A program made the translations under genes and the position numbers. The notes below the pieces were generated by a model, which worked only from the letters and a program-made list of their open reading frames with translations, did no database searches and was not told the DNA's origin. 64,000 bases of DNA from positions 30,134,531-30,198,530 of the forward strand of contig NC_088910.1 of assembly GCF_963576675.1 (NCBI RefSeq), written 5' to 3'. This document shows, in pieces, positions 11,240-22,377 of this stretch. This stretch comes from Euphorbia lathyris (Eukaryota; Streptophyta; Magnoliopsida; Malpighiales; Euphorbiaceae). Within the stretch, counting starts at the first letter, position 1. Each line of letters begins with the position of its first letter.

Positions 11240-12582
11240 TGTTGGTCCCTTATAACGTAACAAGTTAGTTCCAAGGGGGGGATAGGAACTATTTAAAAAT
11301 TAAGTACGTTAAGACTGACTTCTTTTTCTTTGAAAAAGAATTACACAGCGTGCTGAGTAAATCAGACACTAGCTTAGTCAACTGGTGACTAAGTCAGCTT
11401 CTTTCGTTGAGTCAGGAGATAGCACTTTGAGTCTATTCCTGAACTCAGACACTCAATACACACAACTCAGCTTGACCTCTTTACTTGGTCAGTTTTGATT
11501 AAGCAAGCAATATATATATTAAGGAGTTTAAGGTTAGAAAGATGTTACTTAGTAGATTTATCCAGGTTCGACCTCTGAGCCTACGTCCTGTCCCCGGAAC
11601 ACGTTCCGAGCTTTCGAATTCACTACTGAGCTCTTTAACGGTAGAGCATCAAACCTTTTACAACTTAGAAGCTGAGTATAACAAGAGTACCTTCCTCTAT
11701 ACCTCTACTCACTCCTAATCTCACGCTGAGTACTATAACCGAGTACTCAGCCTCTCCTTTCTAATCTCTAGAAATGATAAAGATTTGTCCTAAACAACAA
11801 TTGCTAAGACACTTTAGATGATTGAATAATCACTCTAGACTTTTACATGAAAGATATGAAATTTGGTGTAAGAATTTGCTTTGCTTTTTCTTGCTGAACT
11901 TTGAGTAGAATTTTGGTCAGCGTAATGGCTTGATCAAGTTCTGTGTAGAATGAAGCAACTGAAGGGCTCTATTTATAGAGACGTCTGAGACATCGGTCAT
12001 TTCGAATTTCGAAATAACCGTTGGAGGGAAATGGCTTCCTATCGTTGTCACTCAGTCTTGCTCAGAGCTCTCGGCCAATCAGATTTGAGTATCTTCTGTC
12101 CTCGGTCAGTGTTGAGCAGCTTTTAATCAGCTCGGCAGAATGTCTCTCCATTTATGGTAAGGTCAACTAGACAGCGTCCTGTGTCTTCTGAACTTTACCC
12201 AAAGTGGAAACACTTTGTCTGGAAGTTGTTCTTGCTCAGCTGCTGTCTTGTACTCTTTGTCGATTCAACCCAGCAGCTTCGTTACGAAGTTGTTCAACGA
12301 AGGTATTCTCGATCCTTCTTCCGTTGAGCTGCGTTTTGTACATAACGACAGTGTTTTGACATACGCGGGCCGAGTTGCCTTAATCTGTTTGACTTGTGCT
12401 TTGACTTCCGTATTGGGCTTTGGGCCTCTTAATCTTTATGTCTTATCAACAATTTAACTCAACATTGAACAAACACATTAGTGTAATAAATCAAAGCATT
12501 TAAACTTAGTGTGTTTAGAATATATTTAATTTTACTTAAATAATTTTGTCAAATCAAAATCATGTGGAAAGGTGTTTCAACA
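11240..12582 (-). repeat. 5' LTR of element B
   Basis: 1343 bp. TATA box as TATTTATA at 11970-11977 on plus, and the palindrome at 11995-12019 upstream of it in element orientation. It contains the 12-bp stretch (CTCCTAATCTCA-like, near 11713) absent from the other LTR. The outer end abuts TSD CAATT. Confidence 0.93.
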
Positions 12583-13640
12583 CAATTTTCCATCTTGAAC
12601 TTATTTAGGATCTCCTTTGCAAAACCACTTTGAGAAATAAAAATTCCATCGTCATTCTGTTTTTCTTCAATGCCAATATAATATGAAATTAGACCAATGT
12701 CAGTCATCTTGAACTCACGAGTCATAGTCTGCTTGAATTCTTCGAACATTTTTTTTATTACTCCCTGTAAAAATGAGATCATCTACATATAAACAAACAA
12801 GTAACATATCTTCATTTTTCACCTTTGCATACATGGCATATTCATGTGGGCATTTGACACAACCATTTTCTTGAAAATATTTGTCAATGCAACTGTTCCA
12901 GGCTCGTGGTGCTTGCTTGAGACCGTAAAGTGCCTTTTTCAATTTTAGCACTTTATTTTCTTAACCTTTCACAACATACCCAGGTGGTTGCTGGATATAA
13001 ATTTCCTCTTCCAGATATCCGTTGAGAAATGCGGATTTGATGGATTCTCCACCCGTGTTGAGCAGCTACAGAAATTACGAGTCTGATACTTTCCATTCTG
13101 GCAATAGGAGCAAAAACTTCATTGTAGTCAATTTCGGGTCGTTGACTGAATCCTTTCGCCACCAATCTTGCTTTATATCGGACAATTTCACCATTTGCAT
13201 CTTTCTTTGCTTTGAACACCCATTTAACTCCAATGGGTTTTTGACCGACCGGAAGTGATGTCAGCTCACATGTTTTATTTTTCTTGATCGAATGAATCTC
13301 CTCCTCCATGGCTTTTCTCCATTTTTCATCTTTCATTGCTTCTTCTGGATCTGTTGGTTCATCATTAACAAAATGACAATAAAGAGTTAATCCTTCATCA
13401 TATAGATCTTTAATAGGTATAAAAATTTTTGGCTTTCCAGGCGGATGTTCATCTGAACTGTCTTCATCACTCGAGGACGAACTCGAACTGGATGAGGTTG
13501 CTGATGTCGAACTGGTTGCTGGTGTTGTGGCTGCAACTGTGGCTGGTTCTTCCTGATCATTGTCTTCATCCATGAAAGGATAAAAACTGTAGTTGTTTTC
13601 TTTTTCATCGGTCCAGTCTCAAACTGCTTCTTCATCAATG
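12583..13640 (-). pseudogene. Copia A: reverse transcriptase (proximal half)
   Basis: Minus-strand RT of element A: Ser/Asp-rich linker (13430-13573), then EAMKDEKWRKAMEEEI, the domain start GVKWVFKAKKDANGEI, YKARLVAKGFSQ and VFAPIARMESIR. A frameshift follows near the catalytic region (QIRISQ where a QMDVKTAF-like motif is expected), then [28 protein letters not shown] and KMTDIGLISYYIG. Upstream, a TGA replaces a Trp codon in the stretch DEEAV-DWTDEKENNYSF. Both frames at 12715-12951 and 12549-12782 belong here. The product is non-functional. Confidence 0.87.
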
Positions 13641-13658
13641 ATGACATCTCTACTGATA

Positions 13659-13757
13659 TAATAGAGGGATTTTTTTTACGGAATATAATGGTACATAACA
13701 CTCTCCTTTTATTTCTTTATATTACTCACCAACACACACCAAAAAATTTTTACTCAC
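13659..13757 (-). repeat. Partial extra copy of the Copia A LTR at the deletion junction
   Basis: About 95 bp matching the inner part of the LTR (ATAGAGGGATTTTTTTTACG, then the block ending ACACACCAAAAAATTTTTAC). The roughly 55-bp stretch present in the full LTRs is missing. It lies directly between the RT and the full 5' LTR, where PBS and gag should be. Confidence 0.75.
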
Positions 13758-13762
13758 CACTT

Positions 13763-14221
13763 TATTGAAATAGAGGGATTAAAATTGTAATTAATAAGGA
13801 CTGACTTTGTAAATTATAAGGACTGGATATAATTTGGGGATTTTTTTTTTTACGGAATATAATGGTACATAACACTCTCCTTTTATTTTCTTTATATTAC
13901 TCACCAACACACACCAAAAAAATTTTTACAATGAGAAAAATAATCAGCTCTAATTTATAGAGCATTATTACATATACTCTACACCATTTAAACCATACAA
14001 TTGGATGTGTATAAAACTTCTACGTCTTCACATCTCACTTCCACAAAACTAGTCAATTCTCATAACTAGTCAACTGACATAGGACTTTTTTATTATTATT
14101 TGGTATGCCATTGTGTTTGTTGTTGTATCAACAACAAATCATCCAAAGTCACCCACATGATCTCTGCTTTCATATTGATTTAATTTTTTTTAAATATAAA
14201 ATTATGTTTATTATTTGAACA
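13763..14221 (-). repeat. 5' LTR of Copia A
   Basis: 459 bp, aligned with 1216-1668. Its left end reads TATTGAAATAGAGGG where the other LTR has TGTTAAAATAGAGGG, so the terminal TG is mutated to TA. Its right end is followed by TSD TAAAC (14222-14226). Confidence 0.85.
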
Positions 14222-14440
14222 TAAACATCCTTCCCAATCTTCATATGTAAAGTCATGCAAGAAAATACAAGACCCGGTATGGAGAAATAAACCATGTTGC
14301 AGGTTGTTTTGAAGCTAGCAAAGCAATCACTTTACACTTTGCAAATGAGTAATAATGGGAGTGTGCATACACTGAGCCAGTTTATTGACAGCATATGAGA
14401 TGTTGAAATTTGTCACATGGGCTGTAATTAGGATGATGTT
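14222..14440 (-). pseudogene. Copia RT/RNase H remnant, proximal half (element L)
   Basis: Minus-strand reading gives ISYAVNKLAQCMHTP, ITHLQSVK, LQHGLFLH and LHDFTYEDWEGC, typical of the Copia RT end and RNase H start. It continues directly into 1215-768 once element A is removed. Stops are present. It is cut on the right by hAT-like sequence. Confidence 0.75.
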
Positions 14441-14690
14441 GAGGGACGATCCTGAGATTCAGAAGGCCTAGGGGCGAAGTAGCAGATGAGAGCCCTCAAG
14501 AAAAAATAAAGTAAAGAAGTCAATTATGTAAAAGAAAAATTACTTTAAAATGATATTTTTTTATTACACTTAACAATGGAACTAATAAAAACATCCAATT
14601 TCATATAAATTTTTTTATTTCACATTAAATATCTAATTGCTCATACAAAATATTATCTACGAGCATTCAAGATGCAAAATCACTAAAAAA
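14441..14690 (+). mobile_element. hAT-type MITE relic related to the one at 57626-58583
   Basis: Begins GAGGGACGATCCTGAGATTC, close to the CAGGGCCGATCCTGAGATTT terminus of the intact element at 57626. It shares a further AT-rich internal stretch (AGAGCCCT..., TTACACTTAACAA..., TACAAAATATTATCTA...). No right terminal repeat or 8-bp duplication is recognisable, so it is truncated. Confidence 0.55.
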
Positions 14691-14814
14691 AAGAGTGGTG
14701 AAGCTCTTAGGCTGTTGGTTGAGAGCTTACCTATCACTGTAGAAACACATACTCTATAATCCTTTTTTTTTCTTCCTTAAGTTCTTAAAATTCTTAAATT
14801 TGACACCAGCAAAT

Positions 14815-14826
14815 TGGTATCAGAGC
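14815..14826 (+). promoter_or_regulatory. Primer-binding site of Copia relic J (tRNA-iMet)
   Basis: TGGTATCAGAGC on the plus strand, about 90 bp before the gag ATG. The preceding 100-130 bp is presumably the end of a 5' LTR, for which I see no partner. Confidence 0.75.
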
Positions 14827-14915
14827 TGATTTTGTTAAAGGACTGTAAATGATTTGTGATTCTTATCAGAAGAAACCCATAAACCAGCCTATTCCCTGAA
14901 AATCCATCTAAACAC

Positions 14916-17836
14916 ATGGAAACAGAAAGCTCTTTTTCTTCTATTGCTCCACATGTGTTTGATGGAGAGAACTATCACGTTTGGGCTTCCAAGATGCAAA
15001 CTCATATGGAAACATATGATCTCTAGGAAGTAGTAGAGGAGGATTACGTCATTGCACCTTTATCCGACAAAACAACAATGGCTCAAATGAAACATCACAA
15101 AGAAAGAAATGCAAGGAAGTTCAAAGAAAAAGCTTGTCTACATGTTGCATTAACTCCAAAAAAAAATTCCAAAACTATGACTTTAGAATCAGTTAATGCA
15201 ATATGGAGATTTCTCAAGTAGGAATACCAGGGTGACGAAAAAATTGAAGGTATGAGTGATGAATCTTCATAGAGAATTTCAAAGGCAAAGAATGAAGGAA
15301 TAAAAAACGATTAAAGAATATACTTAGGCCCTGTTTGATAACAATAAAAATCACTTAAATTAATAGATTAAGCACTTATTTAGTTTAAGTGTGTTTGATA
15401 ATGATTTTTATTAACCACTTAAATTATTCAATTAAGCTACGTATCACTTATTTTGTTAAGTCAAAATATTTAACTTAAAATTTTAAGTTAAACATTATCA
15501 ACTACTATTTTAATATTCAGCACTTATTTTTAATATTTATCAAACATTTATATCATTTAATAATTTCAGCACTTATAATATTCAACACTTAAAGTTCAGT
15601 ACTTATTTTTTTCAACACTTAATTTTCAGTTTTATCAAACGACGCATTAGACAAACTTCTCAGCATTGTAAACAAGGTAACATTGTTGGGTTCTGGACTT
15701 CCTAATAGTAGAATTATTAAGAAAATTCTTATAACAACACCTAAGAAGTTTGAAGTAACAACTCCTTCCTTAGAAAATACTAAGGACATGTCAAATATTA
15801 CTTTGGCTTCTAAGTGCATTGCATGCACAAGAGCAACGAAAGCTAATATGACAAGAAGGGTCAATAGAGGGTGCATTACCAGCTAAACTACAACGTAATG
15901 ATGGAATCTATTACAATAAGGGAAACAATAACCTTGCTCAAACTTATACTACTAATGGTAGTAATTACTCCCTCCATGTCAGCACTATAGAAGGAATAAT
16001 TATCCTCATTTCAAATAATGGAGAAAGCGTGACATTCGATGCAATTAGTACCACAAGCTTGGGAATGCTAAAGTAATATGTAAGAATAAAGATCAACAGC
16101 AAGAAATCGAAGCTCAACTTGCAGATCAATAAGAAGAAAAGCACATGTTTGTTGCAACTTATTTTATGGACTGCAGTTCATGTGATAGTTGGTTGATTGA
16201 TAGTGGTTACACTAACCACAAGACGGATGATGAAAAAATCTTCAGAGAGCTTGACAAATCTGCAACCTCAAAAGTAAGAATCGGTAATGGTGAATATATT
16301 GCTACGAAAGGAAAAGGAATGATAGCTTTAAAAAGCTATTCGGGTACTAAAACTATTTCTTATGTGTTGTATATGCCTGAAATTGATCAAAATATGTTGA
16401 GTGTTGGACAACCATTGATGAAAGGCTTTAATGTCTTTTTTGAGAATCAAGAATTTCTAATTAGAGATACCAAAAATCATGAAGTATTCAGAGTTAAAAT
16501 GAAGAGCAAAGTTTCAAATTGGAGCTTATTGATGAAGAGCGAGCTGCTTTTTCATGTTCGATATCCAACACCGATATATGGCATAACATGTTGGGTCATT
16601 TTCATCATAAAGCTCTCTTATTTATGCAAAAAAAAAACACTAGCAATAGGTTTACCTCTGCTTTAAGATGACCTCTCAAAATGCGAGACATGCCAAATTG
16701 GCAAACTCATAGGGAGGCCATTCACAAAAACAACCTGGAGAGCAATAAAAAAAAAAATTCAACTCATATTGGAGGTCCTTAAAAAAACTCCATCACTAAA
16801 AGGGAGCAGGTACTACATAGTTTTTATTGATGATCTAACAAGAATGTGTTGGATTTATTTTTTAAGATTTAAATATGAAGTTGCTGAAGTTTTTTGGAAG
16901 TTTAAAGCCTTGGGAGAAAATCAAAGAGACCGCAAAATACAAGTGCTTAGGTCAAACAATGGAACTGAGATACTTCAAATCAATTCAAAATCTTTTGTGT
17001 AGACATTGGAATTGAGCAACAATTTATTGTTCCTTTCACTCTGCAACAAAATGGAGTAAGCGAGAGGAAGAACAGAACTATCAAAATATGTCAATATGTA
17101 TGTTGCATGAAAAGGGGCTTCCAAAGAAATTATAGGTAGAGGCAACAAACACTGTTGTATTCTTGTTGAATAGGCTGCCTACAAAAGCAGTTACAGACCA
17201 AGCACTTTTTGAAGCTTGGCATGGATATAAACACTTACTAACCAACTTCAAAAAAAATTGATTGTTTGTGCTTTTCTTATGTACCTCATGTGAGAAGGGA
17301 TAAACTTAATAAGAAGGCAGAACCTGGAATTTTTATTGATTATTGTTTGCAATCTCTTACAGAATTTTTCAACCATAAACTAGAAAAATTCTGACAAGCA
17401 GAGATGTGCATTTCGATGAACAAAAGCAATGGAATTGGGAAAAAGAACAAAAGGTGAACGTTGATGAGTTGACAAATTTTGAGGAGCAAATTGATGACTT
17501 TCCCGTTTGAGGAACCTGTTCTCTATCAGAAGTTTATCAAAATTGCAGTGTAACAGTCATTGAACCTACATGACACTCTGAAGCTAAAAAGGAGGAAAAA
17601 TGGGTAGCCGCAATGCAGGGAGAGTTGGCCGTGATTGAGAAAATTAGTATATGGGAGCTAATTGAAAGGCCTCATGATAGAAAAATCTTTAGAGTCAAAT
17701 GGGTTTTTAAAACTAAGCTAAATGTAGATGGCTTGGTCAACAAGCACAAAGCATGACTTGTGATGAAGGGCTACAATCAAGTTTTCGGTGTAGATTTTTT
17801 AGAAACATTTGCTCCAGTGGCAAGGCTGGACCACAA
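14916..17836 (+). pseudogene. Copia relic J: gag to RT, heavily decayed
   Basis: Gag starts at ATG 14916 (METESSFSS, then FDGENYHVWASKMQTHM) and breaks at stops such as TAG in ETYDL-EVVEED. A MITE interrupts it at 15327-15646. Gag resumes with DKLLSIVNKV and a SLENTKDMSNITLA stretch. Protease is clear at 16145-16666 (SWLIDSGYTNH, YVLYMPEIDQNMLSVGQ). Integrase: YYIVFIDDLTRMCWIY at 16810 onward, LRSNNGTEI, LQQNGVSERKNRT. RT start: [36 protein letters not shown], where it ends abruptly at about 17836. There is no RT catalytic core or RNase H. It is a truncated element on the opposite strand to its Copia neighbours. Confidence 0.82.
15327..15646. mobile_element. MITE copy 1 (TGTTTGATAA-type termini, TSD TTA)
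   Basis: 320-bp AT-rich non-coding element. The left end GGCCCTGTTTGATAA and the right end (complement TGCGTCGTTTGATAA) form imperfect terminal inverted repeats. TTA occurs on both sides (15324-15326, 15647-15649). Related copies are at 18429 and 31541. A 3-bp TWA duplication suggests PIF/Harbinger. It sits inside the gag of Copia J. Confidence 0.65.
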
Positions 17837-18420
17837 ATAGAGAAACAATTATCCAACTAAGGAGTTGTTGATCCTTTTGTTCCTATTCACGAAAGTTGGG
17901 ATTACAGACACCACCAGCATGAGTTTGAGGTGGGGGAGGAATAGGAACCAATATGATCAACAAGGCCATGTCCATTTAACATTACCATAATTTGTGTTTT
18001 TCATAGTAGGAAGTTTATAGGAGTGAGTTCTAGTGACAATTGATGAGATAAACTCATTGGAGGGGCTGCTAATATGGTAGAAGAGGAGACGTAATTAATT
18101 GATGCAGTTGTAGTGCCATTAGTTGTCATTTGATCGATATGTGAAGGGACCACTAGGTTCTCATACCATGAAGATGTTTAAATCTCAATAGGTAATCGAT
18201 TAATAAATTCGCAGCCACTGAGCAGGTGTGCATGGGTAAGGCGCCCAATAAAGTAGCAAGAGATGGGCATGCTCCCTTCACCGCTCTGTAGGTTGAAGAC
18301 GCTTTCTGGAATTCCATTTTCCGATTTAGAAAGGCCATCTTCTGAAGCACAGTGGTCAACGGAGTATAGATGGTTAGCTAGTTAACAATATATTGAGCTA
18401 ACTAACAACACATAACAAGT
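17837..18420 (-). pseudogene. Copia gag start and LTR fragment K
   Basis: On the minus strand a frame from ATG 18128 reads MTTNGTTTAS..., LSLELTPINFLL, KTQIMVMLNGHGLVDHIGS. That is the typical N-terminus of a Copia gag (UBN2 region), with a stop where a Trp is usual. Upstream at 18156-18168 the minus strand reads TGGTATGAGAACC, a mutated tRNA-iMet primer site. The remaining ~250 bp to 18420 would be its 5' LTR. The fragment abuts J head to head at 17836. Confidence 0.55.
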
Positions 18421-18428
18421 GAAGACTA

Positions 18429-19331
18429 GGCCTTGTTTGATAATTGAAAAAAGCACTTGAATTAATATATTCAACACTTAAATTAAATAAGTGTGTTTGA
18501 TAACCACTTTTTATAAACCATTTAAATTATTAAATTAAGTTAAAATGCACTTAAAATGATAAGTAAAAAATTTTGACTTAAAATTTGTGCTTAACACGGT
18601 AAGCTATAGGTAGTTGATTGTTCTTCAACCAATTTACTATCATACCCTACAATTAAACGTGTTCCACTTTCCTCTTCCTAATATTTTTATTTTTATATAG
18701 TTTCATTTCATTTGAGTTTATAATATTTTGTCCAATTTCTTTTTTTTTTAAGAATGATTGGATAAATATTAAAGGATAAAATTATATATATAAGAATAAA
18801 TAATTTATTAGTCCCTATTTGTTTACGTAACATACTGTTTAGTCATTCTATTTTAAAAAATACATTATAAGGTCCATATATTTTATCAATATTAACAATT
18901 TGGTCCATTTGTTTATTTTCTTTTAGATTTTTAACCAAACATATCTTAGCTTTCAGGACAACCATAGTATTAACATGTTATTTTCCGTCTGTCTGTTTAT
19001 GCCAAATATAACGGTTAAAAGTCTAAAAAATAGATAGAATGACCAAAGAGTTAACAATAATAAAGGATAGGGATCTTATAATGTGTTTCTCAAAATAGAA
19101 GGCTTAAACAGTGTGAGGTAAAAGAGAGTGGACCAATAAATTATTTACCCTATATATAAAAGGATAAAGTTGTCCAATTTAGTATTGTATATTTTCTTGT
19201 ATTAGAGTTATCAAACAGATTGATAATATTCAGCACTTAATTTTCAATATAAACCAAACAGTTTGACAGATTAACACTTTCAGCTTTTATAATGTTCAGC
19301 ACTTAATTTTCAGTTTTATCAAACAGCACTT
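18429..19331. mobile_element. MITE copy 2 (long variant with nested Mutator-like MITE)
   Basis: The left end GGCCTTGTTTGATAATTG and the right end ...TTATCAAACAGCACT match the termini of copies 1 and 3. Repeated internal phrases such as TTCAGCACTTAATTTTCA are shared. The element is lengthened by an inserted inverted-repeat element at 18794-19150. Its right terminus coincides with the insertion site of the LINE. Confidence 0.55.
18794..19150. mobile_element. Mutator-like MITE with long terminal inverted repeats
   Basis: 357 bp. Arms of about 85 bp: the left begins GAATAAATAATTTATTAGTCC (without its last base here for length) and the right, complemented, begins GGGTAAATAATTTATTGG. Both arms continue in parallel through ACTGTTTA and ACATTATAAG. 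The 9-bp duplication TATATATAA flanks it (18785-18793, 19151-19159). A 9-bp TSD with long TIRs is the Mutator signature. The TSD is low-complexity, which lowers confidence. Confidence 0.6.
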
Positions 19332-19615
19332 AATTTGACTACTGCATCACAAATGCTTATTATTATTAATTTACAATATGAAGGAGGCACAGCAACATTT
19401 TGGAGACCTAGGGTTTCTCTTTTATGAGACGATGACCTAATCTCCACAGCCACATCAGATCCTTGGGCTGCCGGCCAACCTCCGACCGCCGACCGCGCGC
19501 CACCGACCGGCGACCTCCGACCGCCGGCGAACTCCAACCGCCGACCTCCGGGGACCTCCGACCGCCGGCGACCTAGCTCTGTCTTTTTTTTATCACCGTT
19601 CTCATCAGATTCACC

Positions 19616-20920
19616 ATGGCTTCTGCTTCCACCGCTGTAACCGAACCAGATGCCTTCGCAATCGTCCATTTATTTGATCGTAGGTCTTACAGCAAACTAA
19701 AAACTACAATCAGTAAGGATCCCTCAACTCCCGCACCTTCCTTTGCGTCAATTGTAAAGAAATCAGTCACCACAACGGCAATTCCAGCGCCGTCGCAGCC
19801 TTTAATTTGAGAGGAAGGGGGTTTCAAGGCCATTAAAGTCCCACAAGCCATTTATGAGGAACGAGTTAAAGCGTTTCAGCACTCAGTCATTGGGAGGATA
19901 TCCCTAAATAAGGGAGATCGTCCATGGAAGCATGCCGAATTGAAGCAGCGTCTGAATCAGCTTTGGAAGAGAAATATGGATTGGAAGCTTATAACGTTGG
20001 GTAAGGGTTTCTACCAGATTATTATGCCAGATAGGGATGCCCTACAGACTATTTGGGGGCTCGGTCCCATTTCACTCAAGCCTGGAATCATTCGGTTTTC
20101 ACCTTGGACACCGGGATTCAATCCGGACTCACATAAGTCCACCTCTGCGCAAGTTTGGGTACGTTTCTACAATTTTCCTTGGGAATTTTGGGACACTAGG
20201 ATCATTGCGAGTATTGCACGTGTGGTAGGGGTGCCTATTCGTTTCGATCATAATACTGTTAATGGAGAGTTTGGCCATTACGCCAGGGTGTTGATAGATG
20301 TTGATTTGTCAAGGGATATTCAGTCGAAGCTCAGAGTGGATACGGATAATCAGAAGTTGTGGGTTTATTTAGAGTATGAAAAGCTCCCGGCTCTTTGTGG
20401 CACTTGTTCGTCCATTGGGCATACCACGGCTCAGTGTAGGCGCAACAACAGAGAAGTAAAACCTCAAATGCAGAGGCATATGAAGTCAAGTAAGAGTGGA
20501 GCGGCACCTACTACACATGAAAATCTGGATGTTCATTCGGAATCAAATGAAGCTCACGCTTCTTCTGCCGCGGATGATGCGGAAAAAAACAAAGTAGCAG
20601 AAGACACTTTACAAATAACTCTTCATCCCGCCGCCAATCTGGAAATTCAGGGAAGTGAGGAGGGCTCCAAACGTTGGGGAGACTGCAGTGATGAGGAAGA
20701 CCTCCCAGCAGCAGAGACTGATACTCCTCGTACAGCTGAGCGAGTTGCTGAAGGTAACTTGACGGGTTCTTCAGAACGACCTCAGAATAATGATATTTAC
20801 ATTCCAAATGTGGATACTGACTGCATAACAACTAGAAAGAAGGATAAGGCCAAGATGTCGGGTACTAATACATATTCTCGCTCTAAGGGGCGGAACATGC
20901 CGATTATCAATTACACATGA
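19616..20920 (+). pseudogene. LINE ORF1 (DUF4283 plus CCHC knuckle), one nonsense codon
   Basis: Starts at ATG 19616 (MASASTAVTEPDAF) and continues in one frame to 20918-20920, interrupted only by TGA at 19808-19810. After the stop come a DUF4283-type RNA-binding region (WKRNMDWKLITLGKGFYQI, then PWTPGFNPD and VWVRFYNFPWEFWD) and a zinc knuckle CGTCSSIGHTTAQC at about 20397-20440. An acidic, low-complexity C-terminus follows. In plant L1 elements this protein binds element RNA and forms the ribonucleoprotein. It ends with a 4-base overlap with ORF2 (ATGA at 20917-20920), which suggests coupled translation. Confidence 0.88.
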
Positions 20921-22377
20921 TTGTGTTGTATTGGAATTGCAGGGGAATTAATAACCCTGGGACTCAACGGGCATTGAAGCTCATTTGTCAAGTAAATCAT
21001 CCGGATTTGGTATGTATTTCTGAACCCATGGTTACTTTGGATAAAATTCCTACGTTTTTCTGGAATTCGATTGGCTTACAGTTTGTTGAAAGCAATCCTT
21101 GTAATTCTATTTGGATTTTCTGCAAAATCGGTAATATCAATCTTTGCAACATCATTTTGAATCATGATCAGCACATTACGATTAGATATGGTACTGCAGT
21201 GGGTTTTTCCCAATTTACTTTTGTATATGGCAGCAATTATTTTGGTCGACGGCGTCTGCTTTGGGATTCTGTCAGTGCTATTGATGATAGCAGGAAAAAA
21301 ATGGTTATTGGAGATTCCAATGCGATTACAGGGGCTCACGAAAAAACCGGACGCATTCCGTCTGATATTAGCTGCAGGGAGTTCCGAGATTTTATTAACA
21401 ACAATGAGCTTATCGAAGTGGCTAATGCAGGCTTGCAGTACACTTGGTCAAACGGTCGGTTTGGCACTGAACATGTTGAAAGTAGACTTGATAGGGCTCT
21501 TGTGTCTGAGGATTTTGTTGATTCCTGGAGTACTATCAGCTGTACGGCTCTCTCCCGCTACCAATCAGATCATAGTCCTTTGTTATTAGTTTGCAAAAAT
21601 GGTATAGTAAGGCATTTCCGGTTTCGGTTCTTTTCCATGTGGACTACCCATATCTCGCTGCGGGATTTGGTTCTTACGCACTGGCAAGGTACTCATGTCT
21701 CTTTACCACCAGCACAACTTTTGTGCTACAAACTGAAATCTTTAAGGGCTAAGCTTCGGGTCTGGAACAGAGAAATCTTTGGTAGAGTTGAGAAAGCAGC
21801 TGCAAATTCGCGCCTCTCGAGTATACAGCAAGTTATTTCTTCTCAGGGTCTGAATGAGGTAAACCGTGTGCAGGAAGTGGAAGCAAAACAAGATTTAGAT
21901 CTTCAGCTATTCAGACAGGAGCTTCTCCTTCGGGATAAAAGTAGAGAAAAATGGCTTGAAGCGGGGGATCGTAACTCGAGCTATTTCCATCGCGCAGCTA
22001 AGGGTAGGAAAACTCATTCCTCTCTTGATACCCTTCTTATTGATGGTGTCCTGGTCAACGATGAGAATGTGATCGCACAGCATGTCATGGATTATTATTC
22101 AAGTCTGTTCACAAGCAGCAGGTCTCTAGTCGACCATGCCCCAATCACTGAGGTAATTCCGGTTTGCGTCACATCGATGGATAATGAACTTTTAACTCGG
22201 CAGCCTTCGGTTGATGAGATTAGGTCTGCAGTCTTTGATCTGAGCCGAGATAGCTCTCCGGGACCTGACGGCTTCGGGGGAGTATTCTATCAACAGTATT
22301 GGGACATAATTATAGCACGGATCTTTGTAAGATGGTTCAGAGTTTTTTTGCTTCGGGTTACATGTTGCCGGGGATGA
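20917..22377 (+). pseudogene. LINE ORF2, endonuclease and start of RT (frameshifted at the end)
   Basis: Apurinic-like endonuclease (exonuclease-endonuclease-phosphatase fold) from ATG 20917: LYWNCRGINN, CISEPM (catalytic Glu), IGDSNAI (usually GDFNAI, so Phe to Ser), RLDRALV and YQSDHSPLL (catalytic Asp-His). A linker with REKWLEAGDRNSSYFHRAA follows, then the RT entry PSVDEIRSAVFDLSRDSSPGPDGF. The proper frame is lost at about 22304-22316 by a small indel after QQYWDII; the last ~20 residues of this frame are spurious. The endonuclease nicks target DNA to start target-primed reverse transcription. Confidence 0.88.

Larger units (their letters stand above)
2426..12582 (-). mobile_element. 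Sirevirus-type Copia element B (complete, decayed)
   Basis: A 10.16-kb LTR retrotransposon with LTRs 2426-3755 and 11240-12582, ends TG...CA, and TSD CAATT (2421-2425 and 12583-12587). Minus-strand order: 5' LTR, primer site complementary to initiator tRNA-Met, gag with three zinc knuckles, pol (protease, integrase, RT, RNase H), an extra env-like frame, and three GGGGGAG polypurine motifs. This order is characteristic of Sireviruses (SIRE1/Maximus lineage). By eye the LTRs differ at about 28 positions plus a 12-bp and a 1-bp indel, roughly 2%. Gag has three nonsense codons, pol has two and a damaged end, and the env-like frame is deleted and shifted. It is co-linear with element C at 32779-43112. 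Confidence 0.93.
1216..14221 (-). mobile_element. Copia element A, internally deleted, split by element B
   Basis: LTRs at 1216-1668 and 13763-14221 (about 455 bp) share nearly their whole sequence and are flanked by the 5-bp duplication TAAAC. The internal part is a minus-strand Ty1/Copia pol limited to reverse transcriptase and RNase H (about 13640 to 12583, continuing 2425 to 1682). Primer-binding site, gag, protease and integrase are missing, so the 5' LTR abuts the RT region. A partial extra copy of LTR sequence sits at that junction (13659-13757). Element B is inserted inside the RT/RNase H region with TSD CAATT. The element is dead: nonsense codons and frameshifts break the pol. Confidence 0.85.
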
